Source: Allacma fusca
Taxonomy: Eukaryota; Arthropoda; Collembola; Symphypleona; Sminthuridae
NCBI GenBank assembly: GCA_947179485.1
Contig: OX359246.1
Span: 7,626,001 to 7,690,000, forward strand
Length of the DNA stretch: 64,000 nt
Reading direction: 5' to 3'
Part shown: positions 20,236 through 31,832 of the stretch, piece by piece
Position numbering within the stretch: position 1 is the stretch's first letter
Layout of the letters: each line of letters begins with the position of its first letter
Notes under the pieces: model-generated
What the model was told of the DNA's origin: nothing
The model's input: the letters and a program-made list of their open reading frames with translations, nothing else
The model's database searches: none
Position numbers and translations under genes: made by a program

Positions 20236-20451
20236 TTCCAGAAGCACGTGTCAACTTCCAGAACACTCACCTTGCCCTACCCAACATCGGGTTAACTTTT
20301 CCTGATGCAATTACATTGAGGGTTCCCAACCTGGTCCTGTCCAGTTATGTCTGCATAAGTCTAATTAACAGTAAGTCCCATGTTCCAAAGGAAATACATA
20401 CTTACTCCTGCTTGGGTATATAAACTCAGCCGGAGCTATGATTATCGTCAG
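20236..20451 (+). promoter_or_regulatory. Promoter of the exon-1 relic, unit 1
   Basis: TTCCAGAA (20,236-20,243), CACGTG (20,245-20,250), TTCCAGAA (20,256-20,263), TATATAAA (20,417-20,424) and an initiator-like TCAG with its A at 20,450. Every element of a gene promoter is kept, although no exon 2 follows. The leader resembles gene A more than the D genes. Confidence 0.65.
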
Positions 20452-20589
20452 AGCATTTGGAGCTACAAGACAGTTTACACCAGAAATACTAAACATTTTA
20501 CATTACAAGCAGATCTTCAGCATTAAAGTACGACTTTGACCAAAACTTAAACCTACTCGACCCCACTTTTTTCATTCAATAATTTAACC

Positions 20590-20607
20590 ATGGCTTCCAG
20601 TCTTTAA
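20590..20607 (+). pseudogene. Exon-1 relic, unit 1 (MASSL then stop)
   Basis: ATGGCTTCCAGTCTT is followed at once by TAA. A deletion corresponding to about 4,794-4,211 in reverse sense of gene A, that is from the end of its exon 1 (near 3,794) to its 3' flank (near 4,211), has removed donor, intron and exon 2. What remains could direct a transcript with a five-codon frame. This relic recurs in every array unit. Confidence 0.75.
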
Positions 20608-22164
20608 CTCAAAACTACTTAAAGGGCTGGATCTGTTGATTTAGTCGAATGCAGATGCTGATGTTGTTGTTATCCAACGTTACCAGAAACTTATGTTCAT
20701 TTTTGTTGTTGTTTCAGTTTATTCCGTTGTTTCGTTGATATGCACGTATTTGTTAAAATAATGTCAATAATTCGTCCGCCCGATAAATAAATAAATATTT
20801 ATTCTTGTAACTAAAAAATGCGTATCCTGTGTTTATATGCCATTCTTTATCATCCGCAGCATATCACTTCTGCACAAATGGTGTTACAGTACAATATGAC
20901 GCGTTTTAAAAATCTGCAGTAGTAATCACTGCACATTTTCAAATCCTCGTTATGGGGTTTGTCCCTAAAAATAACTGACAATCAGTATCTGAGGAGCAGG
21001 TATTGTTATTTTCGGTACCGTTTTTAAAGGAGCGAATTTCTGGTGATAAATTATTTCCTGAACAGTGGAAATAATACGAGTAGACTCATTGGGTAGGAAA
21101 ACACATCTAAACATATGTACATGTACAGAGCAAGCATACACATTCCTGTCGTAAGAGAATTCTAAGAGAAGCTGTTCATTAGCCCTAATTACTTGACTTC
21201 CTCGGTTCCTTGGTATCCCTTTCGTTAGACATCTTTGATATAGAGTCAAGGCAAAATTGGACAGGTGATAGCTACCTGACTCTGACTTCCAATGAGGGGA
21301 TATCAATGCCGCTGGGGAAATGGCAGATAATTCCATTGTTTCACTAGTAATTGAATTTAGCTTACACCTGTTCCTTAAACTAACTTGAGCCTGTTAGGTG
21401 AATTTGATAAATTCAGTGTTCAAGTGTTATTTTACGTGGTTGCAGTATAGAATACCATTCAGAGATTTTATTCAGCGAGCAGAGGACATTGATTGTTGTG
21501 TTTGGTGTTGTGCAAGTACTGGGACTGGTGCTTTCAACGCATATTGATTTGCTGTTGTGAGAGCCTCAAAACACTTCTCAACTGAAACATTAGATTCTTC
21601 CGCGTCGAGGAAATTCTGTTGTTTTGTAATAATTGTAAATTTTATAATTTTAAATTCTTTTCAGATTTTTTTTCACAAAATGTATTCACAAAATATTTCC
21701 CCATTTCCACAAATTACGTGATTATCATGATGTATGATTAAAAATAATAAAGATTGTGCTGTGAATTGGGAAATTTTAGCATTAAGCTTTTAATTCTCAT
21801 AACGCATGTTGGAAATATATTTTGACTGTAATTATATATAAATTATATATCAGTTTGGTTGAACTTGAATGGAGATTCCAGGAACCGGTCTCCTTGCTTT
21901 CTATTTCCGGAAATTTGGACATAACCGCAGTAATTTATGGAGCGTGGCAAAGACGATGGAATTTCATTCTTGCTCTTAAGGAGAGAGAGAGTACACCGTA
22001 TTTTAAAGCAAATAATTTTCCAGACTTTTCAAAATTTCCTTTGTAGAAACAGGTCATACATTGTGGTACTAATCGTCGTGAACGTAAAGAAACGTTTGGT
22101 TTGACCTGGATCCTAAATGTTTCATTTTGCTACCAACAACCTTTATTTCTCAAATATGTTTTCA
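20608..22164 (+). repeat. 3' flank of the relic module
   Basis: Aligns with gene A's 3' flank (from CAAAACTACTT on), through CTGAGGAGCAG near 20,990 and TTTCCAGACTTTTCAAAATTTCC near 22,017. Contains no supported gene; the 123-codon minus frame at 20,965-21,336 is not conserved in modules M1-M3. The same stretch recurs in each unit. Confidence 0.6.
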
Positions 22165-23286
22165 CGCATGTTTTCATCGCCGAAGCAAGCTAAAAAAAAC
22201 TAATAGCTAAAAAAGCTAAAACAGAAGTTGCTTTTGTGCCCTAGAAAGTTAAAAACAAGTTTTCTGTTTGGGTTTGTCAAAGGAATCAATATTCTGTTAC
22301 TGAAAATGATAAAAACGCTTGAAAACGACGAAAATCAACGCTACGATATGTGTATAGTTTATAGTTACCATAAAGTAGTCGAGAAGACTAGACTAATATA
22401 CATTATAAATTTTTTTATCGTTTAAATTGCAAGAATTTATGAAAAGTCTTTATTAATTTTTGTATTATTTATTGTACAAAAAGTTAAAAATGTTGTTGAC
22501 AACAGGTTTAAGAAAAACTATATTTAAGGGCTGATCCCTTCAAGATCCCAGTTCCAAATTTTTATACTAAGGTCCTAGTTACTCAAGGCACCCTCCTGAA
22601 AAATTTCATGTAGTTCCAAGGGGTGGAACACACTTTTCTAGCTTGCAATGCTAAATGAACGGAGACCAGGGGTTTTATTTTAGGAATTTGGTGTTAATTT
22701 TTGTTTATTTTTGCAAAGGAATGCCAAACCTTAAGGGCTATGCGATTGTAAAAATTCATGGAGATTCACGTTGCATTCCCATTGACTTTAAGCCTTTGAC
22801 ATTCCAAGTGCGACCATTGGTTCACGAGTTACCTGGGCCCTATTTCATAAACATTACAATCCCTACAATTGACTGCAATGACATGGTTTAGAAACGGGTC
22901 ATAGTACCATGTGATTGGGCGTCAGCACGGTTTATCAAACTTAGTGCTTCAATTGGCTTACTGTATGACAATTCCCGGGTCTTGGATATCACTCCTCAAT
23001 GACAAGTTGTAAATATGCACCAGTAATTACGGTTGGTTTGAGAATTGTTTATGAAACGCCTGTACTTGTAAATTGTCAATAATACAATTGTACTTGTAAA
23101 ATTGTCATTGTCGGGTTGTATTCTTTATGAAATAGGGCCCTGAGAGTCACTTTTTGAGGTATGGGTAAAAGCATACAGGTTGCTTTTTTAGGAGACAAAC
23201 CTGGGCACGTACACAGACCTGGGCACATCTCCTTTAAAAACAACTTCTTAATAAGCAGTTAAGAAACATTCTGGCCAAAAAATATC
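22165..23286. other. 1.1-kb non-module insertion carrying a MITE
   Basis: Module similarity stops near 22,165 (TTTTCACGC) and resumes near 23,287 (AAAATTACTAC...CTAAACAAGAC), but part of the module is missing between these points. The stretch is AT-rich, holds only short frames (22,228-22,425 and 22,655-22,891, the latter running into the MITE) and has no recognised protein. Apart from the MITE, I cannot name it. Confidence 0.55.
22835..23140. mobile_element. 306-bp MITE, unit 1
   Basis: GGGCCCTATTTCATAAA at the left end is exactly inverted at the right end, and the similarity extends to about 28 bp with three mismatches. No coding capacity. I could not settle a target duplication. It recurs in all units, so it predates array amplification. 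Confidence 0.75.
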
Positions 23287-23769
23287 ACCATCTGAATAAA
23301 AATTACTACAACTAAACAAGACTAATGGCTTGCTTAATTTTAAGAAACCCGAAATTAAGGTCTTATTTAATTTCTATTCTAATCTAAAAATAAAGAAAAT
23401 AATGACTAGAGTCGAGAATGGATAAAGAATTGGAAGACTGGTCGTGTTCTCAACAGCTACTCATCATACAATCCAAAAAATATAAATAAGAAAGAATGGA
23501 TTGAGCGTCAAAAATGAGCTTCCAGAACATTCTGGGGTCAAATCTAAAAGTACACACAAAGTAGGAAAAGCTCCATGAGATTCGGTCAACTGGTCTGTTA
23601 GTAAACACAATACTTAGAAGCCACTTAAACGCCGAACACTGGCATACACTAACTACTGTATATACGATTATGGGTATCCACGTTTTTCACCCAGTGGCCT
23701 TTGAGTTGTCAAAGGCCACTCATAGCCTTGCTATATGACGCTAATTACTAGCTCTTTGCAGACACTTAC

Positions 23770-24032
23770 GGAAATATTTCCGCTCATTCCAACATGGACT
23801 GGGCCTGAGGGATTATTTCCAGAAGCACGTGTCAACTTCCAGAACACTCACCTTGCCCTTCGCAACATCAGGTAAACTTTTCCTGATGCAATTACATTGA
23901 GGGTTGCCAACCTGGTCCTTTCCAGTTATGCCTGCATAAATCTAATTAGTAGTAAGTCCCATGTTCCAAGGGAAATACGTACTTGCTCCTGCTTGGGTAT
24001 ATAAACTCAGCCGGAACTATGATTATCGTCAG
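23770..24032 (+). promoter_or_regulatory. Promoter of peptide gene D1
   Basis: The palindrome CGGAAATATTTCCG is at 23,769-23,782, TTCCAGAA at 23,817-23,824, CACGTG at 23,826-23,831, TTCCAGAA at 23,837-23,844, TATATAAA at 23,998-24,005 and the initiator-like TCAG with its A at 24,031. The leader is then about 140 nt to the ATG. Confidence 0.72.
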
Positions 24033-24170
24033 AGCATTTGGAGCTACAAGACAGTCCACACTAGAAATACTAACCATTTAAAATTACAAGCACATCTTCA
24101 GCATTATAGTACGACTTTGACGCAAAGTTAAAACCTATTCGATCCAACCTACATCATTGTTAATTTAACC

Positions 24171-24512
24171 ATGGCTTCCAGTCTTAAGGTACAACAATCA
24201 AATTAATAATAGTAACTTAACATTAGTATTTTATTAGAAATCTTGCACACCAACTTTCTGAGACTTACCATTTTAAAACTATTTTTTAAATAATTGTCTG
24301 TCTTTATTATACAGATTTATTTCATCATAGGATTGTGCGTCCTAGCTTTAGTATCCCTTTCTTGGGGCTCACCCGTTCCGGAGAAATCTTGGACGGAGAC
24401 TTTAGAAGATGCGATTACTCACCGTGGAGGGCAAAATGCCAGACATCGTGTAGCTCGGTGGGGACCATCGGCCTCTCGTTTCTGGGCTGGACGTAATTCA
24501 AAACGTGGATGA
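24171..24512 (+). CDS. Peptide gene D1: secreted Arg/Trp-rich peptide precursor (exons 24171-24188 and 24315-24512)
   Basis: Exon 1 is MASSLK with an AAG|GTAC donor, the intron is 126 bp, and the acceptor is TTATTATACAG. The 71-residue product has a hydrophobic core at about residues 7-22 (IYFIIGLCVLALVSL) and probable signal cleavage around residue 25. Residues 26-43 form an acidic spacer (net about -2). The last 28 residues have six Arg, one Lys, two Trp and no acidic residue (net about +7). No Cys occurs in the mature part. An acidic spacer before a cationic Trp/Arg tail fits an antimicrobial precursor. A Gly-Arg pair (WAGR) would also permit amidation, so a prohormone cannot be excluded. 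AATAAA is at 24,518-24,523, giving a very short 3' UTR. No homologue recognised. Confidence 0.85.
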
Positions 24513-26290
24513 ACAATAATAAAATATTAATATATAATACAATTAATATTAGAAGTGACTAACTTGTCTGTGATATTACGGCTCAAAGCATTTCAAAACT
24601 ACTTCAAAGGCTGGACCTTTTGGTTTTGATCAATGCAGAGGTTGATTTTGTTGTTATCGAAGGTCTCCAGAAATTTACGTATAATTATTGTTATTGTTGT
24701 TTCAGTTTATACCTTCGTTTCGTTGTGACTTGTTACGCACGCATTTGCTAAAATAGTGTATATTTCATCCGCGCAATAAAACAAATATTAATTTTTGTAA
24801 TTTAAAAATTATTTACCCAGTGTTTATGAACCATTTTGTATCAACAACAGCAAATTACTTCTGCGTGATGGTAATGCATTACAATTTGTTATGTGTCAAA
24901 AATCCACAGTAGTAGTAACTGCACATTTTCAAATCCACGTTAGGGACGTTCACCAAAGACAACTGGTAATCAAAAATCTAAATCTGAGGAGAAATTAATA
25001 TTATTTTCAGTACCCTTTTTGAAGGAGCTAACTTCTGATCAAACATTATTTAAATAGCAGTAGAAATAGTACAAACGAACTCACACTATGGATTCATTTG
25101 AAATTGTACATATTCCGTAACAAAGCAAATCCACACATATGGTTACCCAGATCAAGCATACACATTCCTGTCGTAAGTGAAATCTCAGAAAAGCTGTTCA
25201 TTAGCCCTAATTACTTTACTTCCTCTGTTCCTTGGTCTCGCTTTCGTTACACACCTTTGATATCCTGTCAAGACAAGATTGAACGGATGATAGCTGGCTG
25301 ACTCTGACTCACAATGAGGTAATACCCATCACTATCCTTTTTTCCATTGAAAATGTCAATAAGCATGATTAAGTAATTACTCATAAATATAGATGTGTTT
25401 CTCCAATCTCGGCAAGAACATCAATGCCGCCGAAGAAATAAGAGATAACACGTAAACTCTTCGGGAATCCGTTCCACAAGTCCTCATAAACGCAGGAATC
25501 AAGGTGTTATACATGTAAGGCAGGTCTTGAATTTCCTTGTACCACTTAAAGTCCCTTGTGTCCCTAATAATTTAATTATCGCTCCTTATGAAATTCGTTT
25601 AAATTCCTCTAAAGAGCGTTTCTCTACAAGAGCTTTTTTCTCTGGAATTATTGGGTGCTCTTATAAAGAGAGAGTAAACTGTTTGTTTAAACAAATTGTT
25701 TTCCAGACTTTTCAAAATTTTTTTCACAGAATCTGGTCCAGCATTGTGGTAATGATGATCTTCCAGAACGCAAGACAATTTCTGGTTAGAACTGAATTTT
25801 AAATGTATCATTTTGTTTCTGTAAAATTTATTTCTCAAAATACTTTTCAGGTTGGGTTGTAGGGAAATTTTGAATGAGGGCACGATAAAGATCAGGGAGC
25901 AAGGCTTAGTAAATTCATATTTAGGATCAAAGATGCGGAAAACAAATTTTTGAATTTGATCTTGCCGTTTTCCTTGGACGAATCCAATGTCATCTTCGGA
26001 GTCGGAAATTCCCCGCGAGTGAACCCAACATTTAAGCAATAATGAAAAGAGAAAATGTAAGGCCAAAGTTTTACGAACTGATTTACATCAATTCATAAAC
26101 CTTTCCTCGAATTTCCAGAGACGACAATTTTTGACTTCAGAAGAGGACTCAAAAGAATCCTCATAAAATTTGCTTCAGACACAAAAATTGATTTGCTTTT
26201 TTCGTTTTGGTATTTTCTGATCGAACGTTCAAACAAAAGTAGACAAAAGCTGAAATTCGGCTATTTCATCATATTTGCTCCTGAAGATTA
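24513..26290 (+). repeat. 3' flank of gene D1
   Basis: Parallel to the flanks of genes B and C. It contains a 155-codon minus frame at 25,599-26,066 that I reject as a gene because the matching frame in M2 is broken by TGA. No RNA gene or transposon ends seen. Confidence 0.6.
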
Positions 26291-26987
26291 AATTCCCCAA
26301 CAGCGCCCTTTGTTCTTACTAGTTATGCCCCTTACCTCTCTCAACGCAGGATAAATCGAATAAACGATTCTTTGAATGGAATTTGGTCACAAATTTGGCA
26401 TTTTGCAGCATATGATTTGGTCACAAAAGTAACACGGCTGAACAAGACTAACGGCTTGCTTAATTTTAAATCATTATTTAATTTGTCAAAAAATAAGGAA
26501 AACAATGACTGGATTGGACACTTGATAAAGAATTAGTTTTCTAATCGAGTTCTGAACATCTACTTATCATACAATCTAAAAAATATAAACAAGAAAAAAT
26601 GGCGAGCTTTAAAAATGAGCTTCCAGAACATTCTGAGATCAAATCTAAAAATACACACGAAGTAGGAAAAACTCCATGAAATTCGGTCACCTGGTGTGTT
26701 AGTAAACACAATGCTTAGAAGCCACTTATACGCCGAACACTGGCGTACACTAACTATATACTGTATATACACAACTATGTCCAGGTTTTTCACACAGTGG
26801 CCTTTGAGTTGTCAAAGACCAAGCTGTATAATGCTAATTGCTAACCATTTGCGGACACTTTGTGAAATATTTCCTCTCATTCCAACATGGACAGGTCCAG
26901 AGGGATCCTTTCCAGAAGCAGGTGTCAACTTCCAGAACACTCACCTTGCCCTTCGCAACATCAGGTAAACTTTTCCTGATGCAATTA
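26291..26987 (+). repeat. Truncated upstream region closing the array unit
   Basis: This is the usual pre-promoter sequence, with TTCCAGAA twice, but the E-box reads CAGGTG (26,919-26,924) instead of CACGTG. It stops at GATGCAATTA, about 110 bp before where a TATA box would be, and the next unit begins. No gene follows it. Confidence 0.75.
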
Positions 26988-27555
26988 AAAAAATATAGAT
27001 AAGAAAAAATGGCTTGAGCGTTAAAAATGAGCTTCCAGAACATTCTGGGGTCAAATCTAAAAGTATATACAAAGTAGGAAAAGCTCCATGATATTCGGGT
27101 CACTGGTGTAAGTAAACACTCAAGTGCACCTTATTAACATTATCTCTAAGGTAGTTCATAACAGGAACGTAAACAACAACACTGAAGTCATATCTTTGGG
27201 TTTTTGCTGCACTATTGGACTACTGAAGAAGTGTCTTCTGGATAACCAACTATGGTGACTGACTTCACCCTACATACTCTACAATGTTATTCATTCCACA
27301 GCAGAATGAATGAATGAACACACTTTATTTGAGGAAATGCATTAGATCAGAGTATAGCATAGAAGACACTGAAACGCCCCTCAGTGACGTACACTAACTA
27401 CAGTATTTAGTGACATACAAATATATCCAGGTTTTTCACCCAGTGCCCTTTCAGTTGTCAAAGACCAAGCTGTAAGTTGCTAATTGCTAACCATTTTCGG
27501 ATACTTTGTGAAATATTTCCGCTTATTCCAAGATGGACAAGTCTAGAGGGATCTT

Positions 27556-27771
27556 TTCCAGAAGCACGTGTCAACTTCCAGAACACTCACCTTGCCCTAC
27601 CCAACATCGGGTTAACTTTTCCTGATGCAATTACATTGAGGGTTCCCAACCTGGTCCTGTCCAGTTATGTCTGCATAAGTCTAATTAACAGTAAGTCCCA
27701 TGTTCCAAAGGAAATACATACTTACTCCTGCTTGGGTATATAAACTCAGCCGGAGCTATGATTATCGTCAG
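27556..27771 (+). promoter_or_regulatory. Promoter of the exon-1 relic, unit 2
   Basis: Same elements as in unit 1, TATATAAA intact. Confidence 0.62.
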
Positions 27772-27909
27772 AGCATTTGGAGCTACAAGACAGTTTACAC
27801 CAGAAATACTAAACATTTTACATTACAAGCAGATCTTCAGCATTAAAGTACGACTTTGACCAAAACTTAAACCTACTCGACCCCACTTTTTTCATTCAAT
27901 AATTTAACC

Positions 27910-27927
27910 ATGGCTTCCAGTCTTTAA
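27910..27927 (+). pseudogene. Exon-1 relic, unit 2
   Basis: ATGGCTTCCAGTCTTTAA; identical to the unit 1 relic, exon 2 absent. Confidence 0.72.
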
Positions 27928-30154
27928 CTCAAAACTACTTAAAGGGCTGGATCTGTTGATTTAGTCGAATGCAGATGCTGATGTTGTTGTTATCCAACGT
28001 TACCAGAAACTTATGTTCATTTTTGTTGTTGTTTCAGTTTATTCCGTTGTTTCGTTGATATGCACGTATTTGTTAAAATAATGTCAATAATTCGTCCGCC
28101 CGATAAATAAATAAATATTTATTCTTGTAACTAAAAAATGCGTATCCTGTGTTTATATGCCATTCTTTATCATCCGCAGCATATCACTTCTGCACAAATG
28201 GTGTTACAGTACAATATGACGCGTTTTAAAAATCTGCAGTAGTAATCACTGCACATTTTCAAATCCTCGTTATGGGGTTTGTCCCTAAAAATAACTGACA
28301 ATCAGTATCTGAGGAGCAGGTATTGTTATTTTCGGTACCGTTTTTAAAGGAGCGAATTTCTGGTGATAAATTATTTCCTGAACAGTGGAAATAATACGAG
28401 TAGACTCATTGGGTAGGAAAACACATCTAAACATATGTACATGTACAGAGCAAGCATACACATTCCTGTCGTAAGAGAATTCTAAGAGAAGCTGTTCATT
28501 AGCCCTAATTACTTGACTTCCTCGGTTCCTTGGTATCCCTTTCGTTAGACATCTTTGATATAGAGTCAAGGCAAAATTGGACAGGTGATAGCTACCTGAC
28601 TCTGACTTCCAATGAGGGGATATCAATGCCGCTGGGGAAATGGCAGATAATTCCATTGTTTCACTAGTAATTGAATTTAGCTTACACCTGTTCCTTAAAC
28701 TAACTTGAGCCTGTTAGGTGAATTTGATAAATTCAGTGTTCAAGTGTTATTTTACGTGGTTGCAGTATAGAATACCATTCAGAGATTTTATTCAGCGAGC
28801 AGAGGACATTGATTGTTGTGTTTGGTGTTGTGCAAGTACTGGGACTGGTGCTTTCAACGCATATTGATTTGCTGTTGTGAGAGCCTCAAAACACTTCTCA
28901 ACTGAAACATTAGATTCTTCCGCGTCGAGGAAATTCTGTTGTTTTGTAATAATTGTAAATTTTATAATTTTAAATTCTTTTCAGATTTTTTTTCACAAAA
29001 TGTATTCACAAAATATTTCCCCATTTCCACAAATTACGTGATTATCATGATGTATGATTAAAAATAATAAAGATTGTGCTGTGAATTGGGAAATTTTAGC
29101 ATTAAGCTTTTAATTCTCATAACGCATGTTGGAAATATATTTTGACTGTAATTATATATAAATTATATATCAGTTTGGTTGAACTTGAATGGAGATTCCA
29201 GGAACCGGTCTCCTTGCTTTCTATTTCCGGAAATTTGGACATAACCGCAGTAATTTATGGAGCGTGGCAAAGACGATGGAATTTCATTCTTGCTCTTAAG
29301 GAGAGAGAGAGTACACCGTATTTTAAAGCAAATAATTTTCCAGACTTTTCAAAATTTCCTTTGTAGAAACAGGTCATACATTGTGGTACTAATCGTCGTG
29401 AACGTAAAGAAACGTTTGGTTTGACCTGGATCCTAAATGTTTCATTTTGCTACCAACAACCTTTATTTCTCAAATATGTTTTCACGCATGTTTTCATCGC
29501 CGAAGCAAGCTAAAAAAAACTAATAGCTAAAAAAGCTAAAACAGAAGTTGCTTTTGTGCCCTAGAAAGTTAAAAACAAGTTTTCTGTTTGGGTTTGTCAA
29601 AGGAATCAATATTCTGTTACTGAAAATGATAAAAACGCTTGAAAACGACGAAAATCAACGCTACGATATGTGTATAGTTTATAGTTACCATAAAGTAGTC
29701 GAGAAGACTAGACTAATATACATTATAAATTTTTTTATCGTTTAAATTGCAAGAATTTATGAAAAGTCTTTATTAATTTTTGTATTATTTATTGTACAAA
29801 AAGTTAAAAATGTTGTTGACAACAGGTTTAAGAAAAACTATATTTAAGGGCTGATCCCTTCAAGATCCCAGTTCCAAATTTTTATACTAAGGTCCTAGTT
29901 ACTCAAGGCACCCTCCTGAAAAATTTCATGTAGTTCCAAGGGGTGGAACACACTTTTCTAGCTTGCAATGCTAAATGAACGGAGACCAGGGGTTTTATTT
30001 TAGGAATTTGGTGTTAATTTTTGTTTATTTTTGCAAAGGAATGCCAAACCTTAAGGGCTATGCGATTGTAAAAATTCATGGAGATTCACGTTGCATTCCC
30101 ATTGACTTTAAGCCTTTGACATTCCAAGTGCGACCATTGGTTCACGAGTTACCT

Positions 30155-30460
30155 GGGCCCTATTTCATAAACATTACAATCCCTACAATTGACTGCAATG
30201 ACATGGTTTAGAAACGGGTCATAGTACCATGTGATTGGGCGTCAGCACGGTTTATCAAACTTAGTGCTTCAATTGGCTTACTGTATGACAATTCCCGGGT
30301 CTTGGATATCACTCCTCAATGACAAGTTGTAAATATGCACCAGTAATTACGGTTGGTTTGAGAATTGTTTATGAAACGCCTGTACTTGTAAATTGTCAAT
30401 AATACAATTGTACTTGTAAAATTGTCATTGTCGGGTTGTATTCTTTATGAAATAGGGCCC
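30155..30460. mobile_element. 306-bp MITE, unit 2
   Basis: Same inverted ends GGGCCCTATTTCATAAA as in unit 1. Confidence 0.72.
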
Positions 30461-31136
30461 TGAGAGTCACTTTTTGAGGTATGGGTAAAAGCATACAGGT
30501 TGCTTTTTTAGGAGACAAACCTGGGCACGTACACAGACCTGGGCACATCTCCTTTAAAAACAACTTCTTAATAAGCAGTTAAGAAACATTCTGGCCAAAA
30601 AATATCACCATCTGAATAAAAATTACTACAACTAAACAAGACTAATGGCTTGCTTAATTTTAAGAAACCCGAAATTAAGGTCTTATTTAATTTCTATTCT
30701 AATCTAAAAATAAAGAAAATAATGACTAGAGTCGAGAATGGATAAAGAATTGGAAGACTGGTCGTGTTCTCAACAGCTACTCATCATACAATCCAAAAAA
30801 TATAAATAAGAAAGAATGGATTGAGCGTCAAAAATGAGCTTCCAGAACATTCTGGGGTCAAATCTAAAAGTACACACAAAGTAGGAAAAGCTCCATGAGA
30901 TTCGGTCAACTGGTCTGTTAGTAAACACAATACTTAGAAGCCACTTAAACGCCGAACACTGGCATACACTAACTACTGTATATACGATTATGGGTATCCA
31001 CGTTTTTCACCCAGTGGCCTTTGAGTTGTCAAAGGCCACTCATAGCCTTGCTATATGACGCTAATTACTAGCTCTTTGCAGACACTTACGGAAATATTTC
31101 CGCTCATTCCAACATGGACTGGGCCTGAGGGATTAT

Positions 31137-31352
31137 TTCCAGAAGCACGTGTCAACTTCCAGAACACTCACCTTGCCCTTCGCAACATCAGGTAAACTTT
31201 TCCTGATGCAATTACATTGAGGGTTGCCAACCTGGTCCTTTCCAGTTATGCCTGCATAAATCTAATTAGTAGTAAGTCCCATGTTCCAAGGGAAATACGT
31301 ACTTGCTCCTGCTTGGGTATATAAACTCAGCCGGAACTATGATTATCGTCAG
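31137..31352 (+). promoter_or_regulatory. Promoter of peptide gene D2
   Basis: CACGTG flanked by TTCCAGAA, then TATATAAA at 31,318-31,325; unchanged from D1. Confidence 0.68.
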
Positions 31353-31490
31353 AGCATTTGGAGCTACAAGACAGTCCACACTAGAAATACTAACCATTTA
31401 AAATTACAAGCACATCTTCAGCATTATAGTACGACTTTGACGCAAAGTTAAAACCTATTCGATCCAACCTACATCATTGTTAATTTAACC

Positions 31491-31832
31491 ATGGCTTCCA
31501 GTCTTAAGGTACAACAATCAAATTAATAATAGTAACTTAACATTAGTATTTTATTAGAAATCTTGCACACCAACTTTCTGAGACTTACCATTTTAAAACT
31601 ATTTTTTAAATAATTGTCTGTCTTTATTATACAGATTTATTTCATCATAGGATTGTGCGTCCTAGCTTTAGTATCCCTTTCTTGGGGCTCACCCGTTCCG
31701 GAGAAATCTTGGACGGAGACTTTAGAAGATGCGATTACTCACCGTGGAGGGCAAAATGCCAGACATCGTGTAGCTCGGTGGGGACCATCGGCCTCTCGTT
31801 TCTGGGCTGGACGTAATTCAAAACGTGGATGA
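31491..31832 (+). CDS. Peptide gene D2 (exons 31491-31508 and 31635-31832)
   Basis: Exons and predicted peptide are identical to D1, with donor, acceptor and AATAAA in place. No coding difference was seen. Confidence 0.83.

Larger units (their letters stand above)
19668..26987 (+). repeat. Tandem array unit 1 (7,320 bp)
   Basis: This is the first full unit of a head-to-tail array. It starts at AAAAAATATAGATAAG and ends at GATGCAATTA, where the next unit is joined directly. Contents in order: upstream region, promoter plus exon-1 relic, 3' flank, insertion with MITE, upstream region, promoter and gene D1, 3' flank, truncated upstream region. Its private base is A at 26,302 (G in the other units). 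Confidence 0.92.

Noticed and set aside
20965..21336. 123-codon minus-strand open frame, repeated in each unit
   Set aside because: Low-complexity translation, not kept open in modules M1-M3.
22655..22891. 78-codon open frame, repeated in each unit
   Set aside because: It runs into the MITE end at 22,835 and has no family resemblance.
24171..24512. Peptide as a known W-amide or RF-amide neuropeptide
   Set aside because: The Trp spacing and WAGR context do not match the myoinhibitory W(X6)W-amide or RF-amide patterns, and there is only one possible unit per precursor.
25599..26066. 155-codon minus-strand open frame, repeated in each unit
   Set aside because: The homologous frame in module M2 near 14,860-14,880 is broken by an in-frame TGA, and no recognisable domain or promoter is present. 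Repetition only reflects the array.
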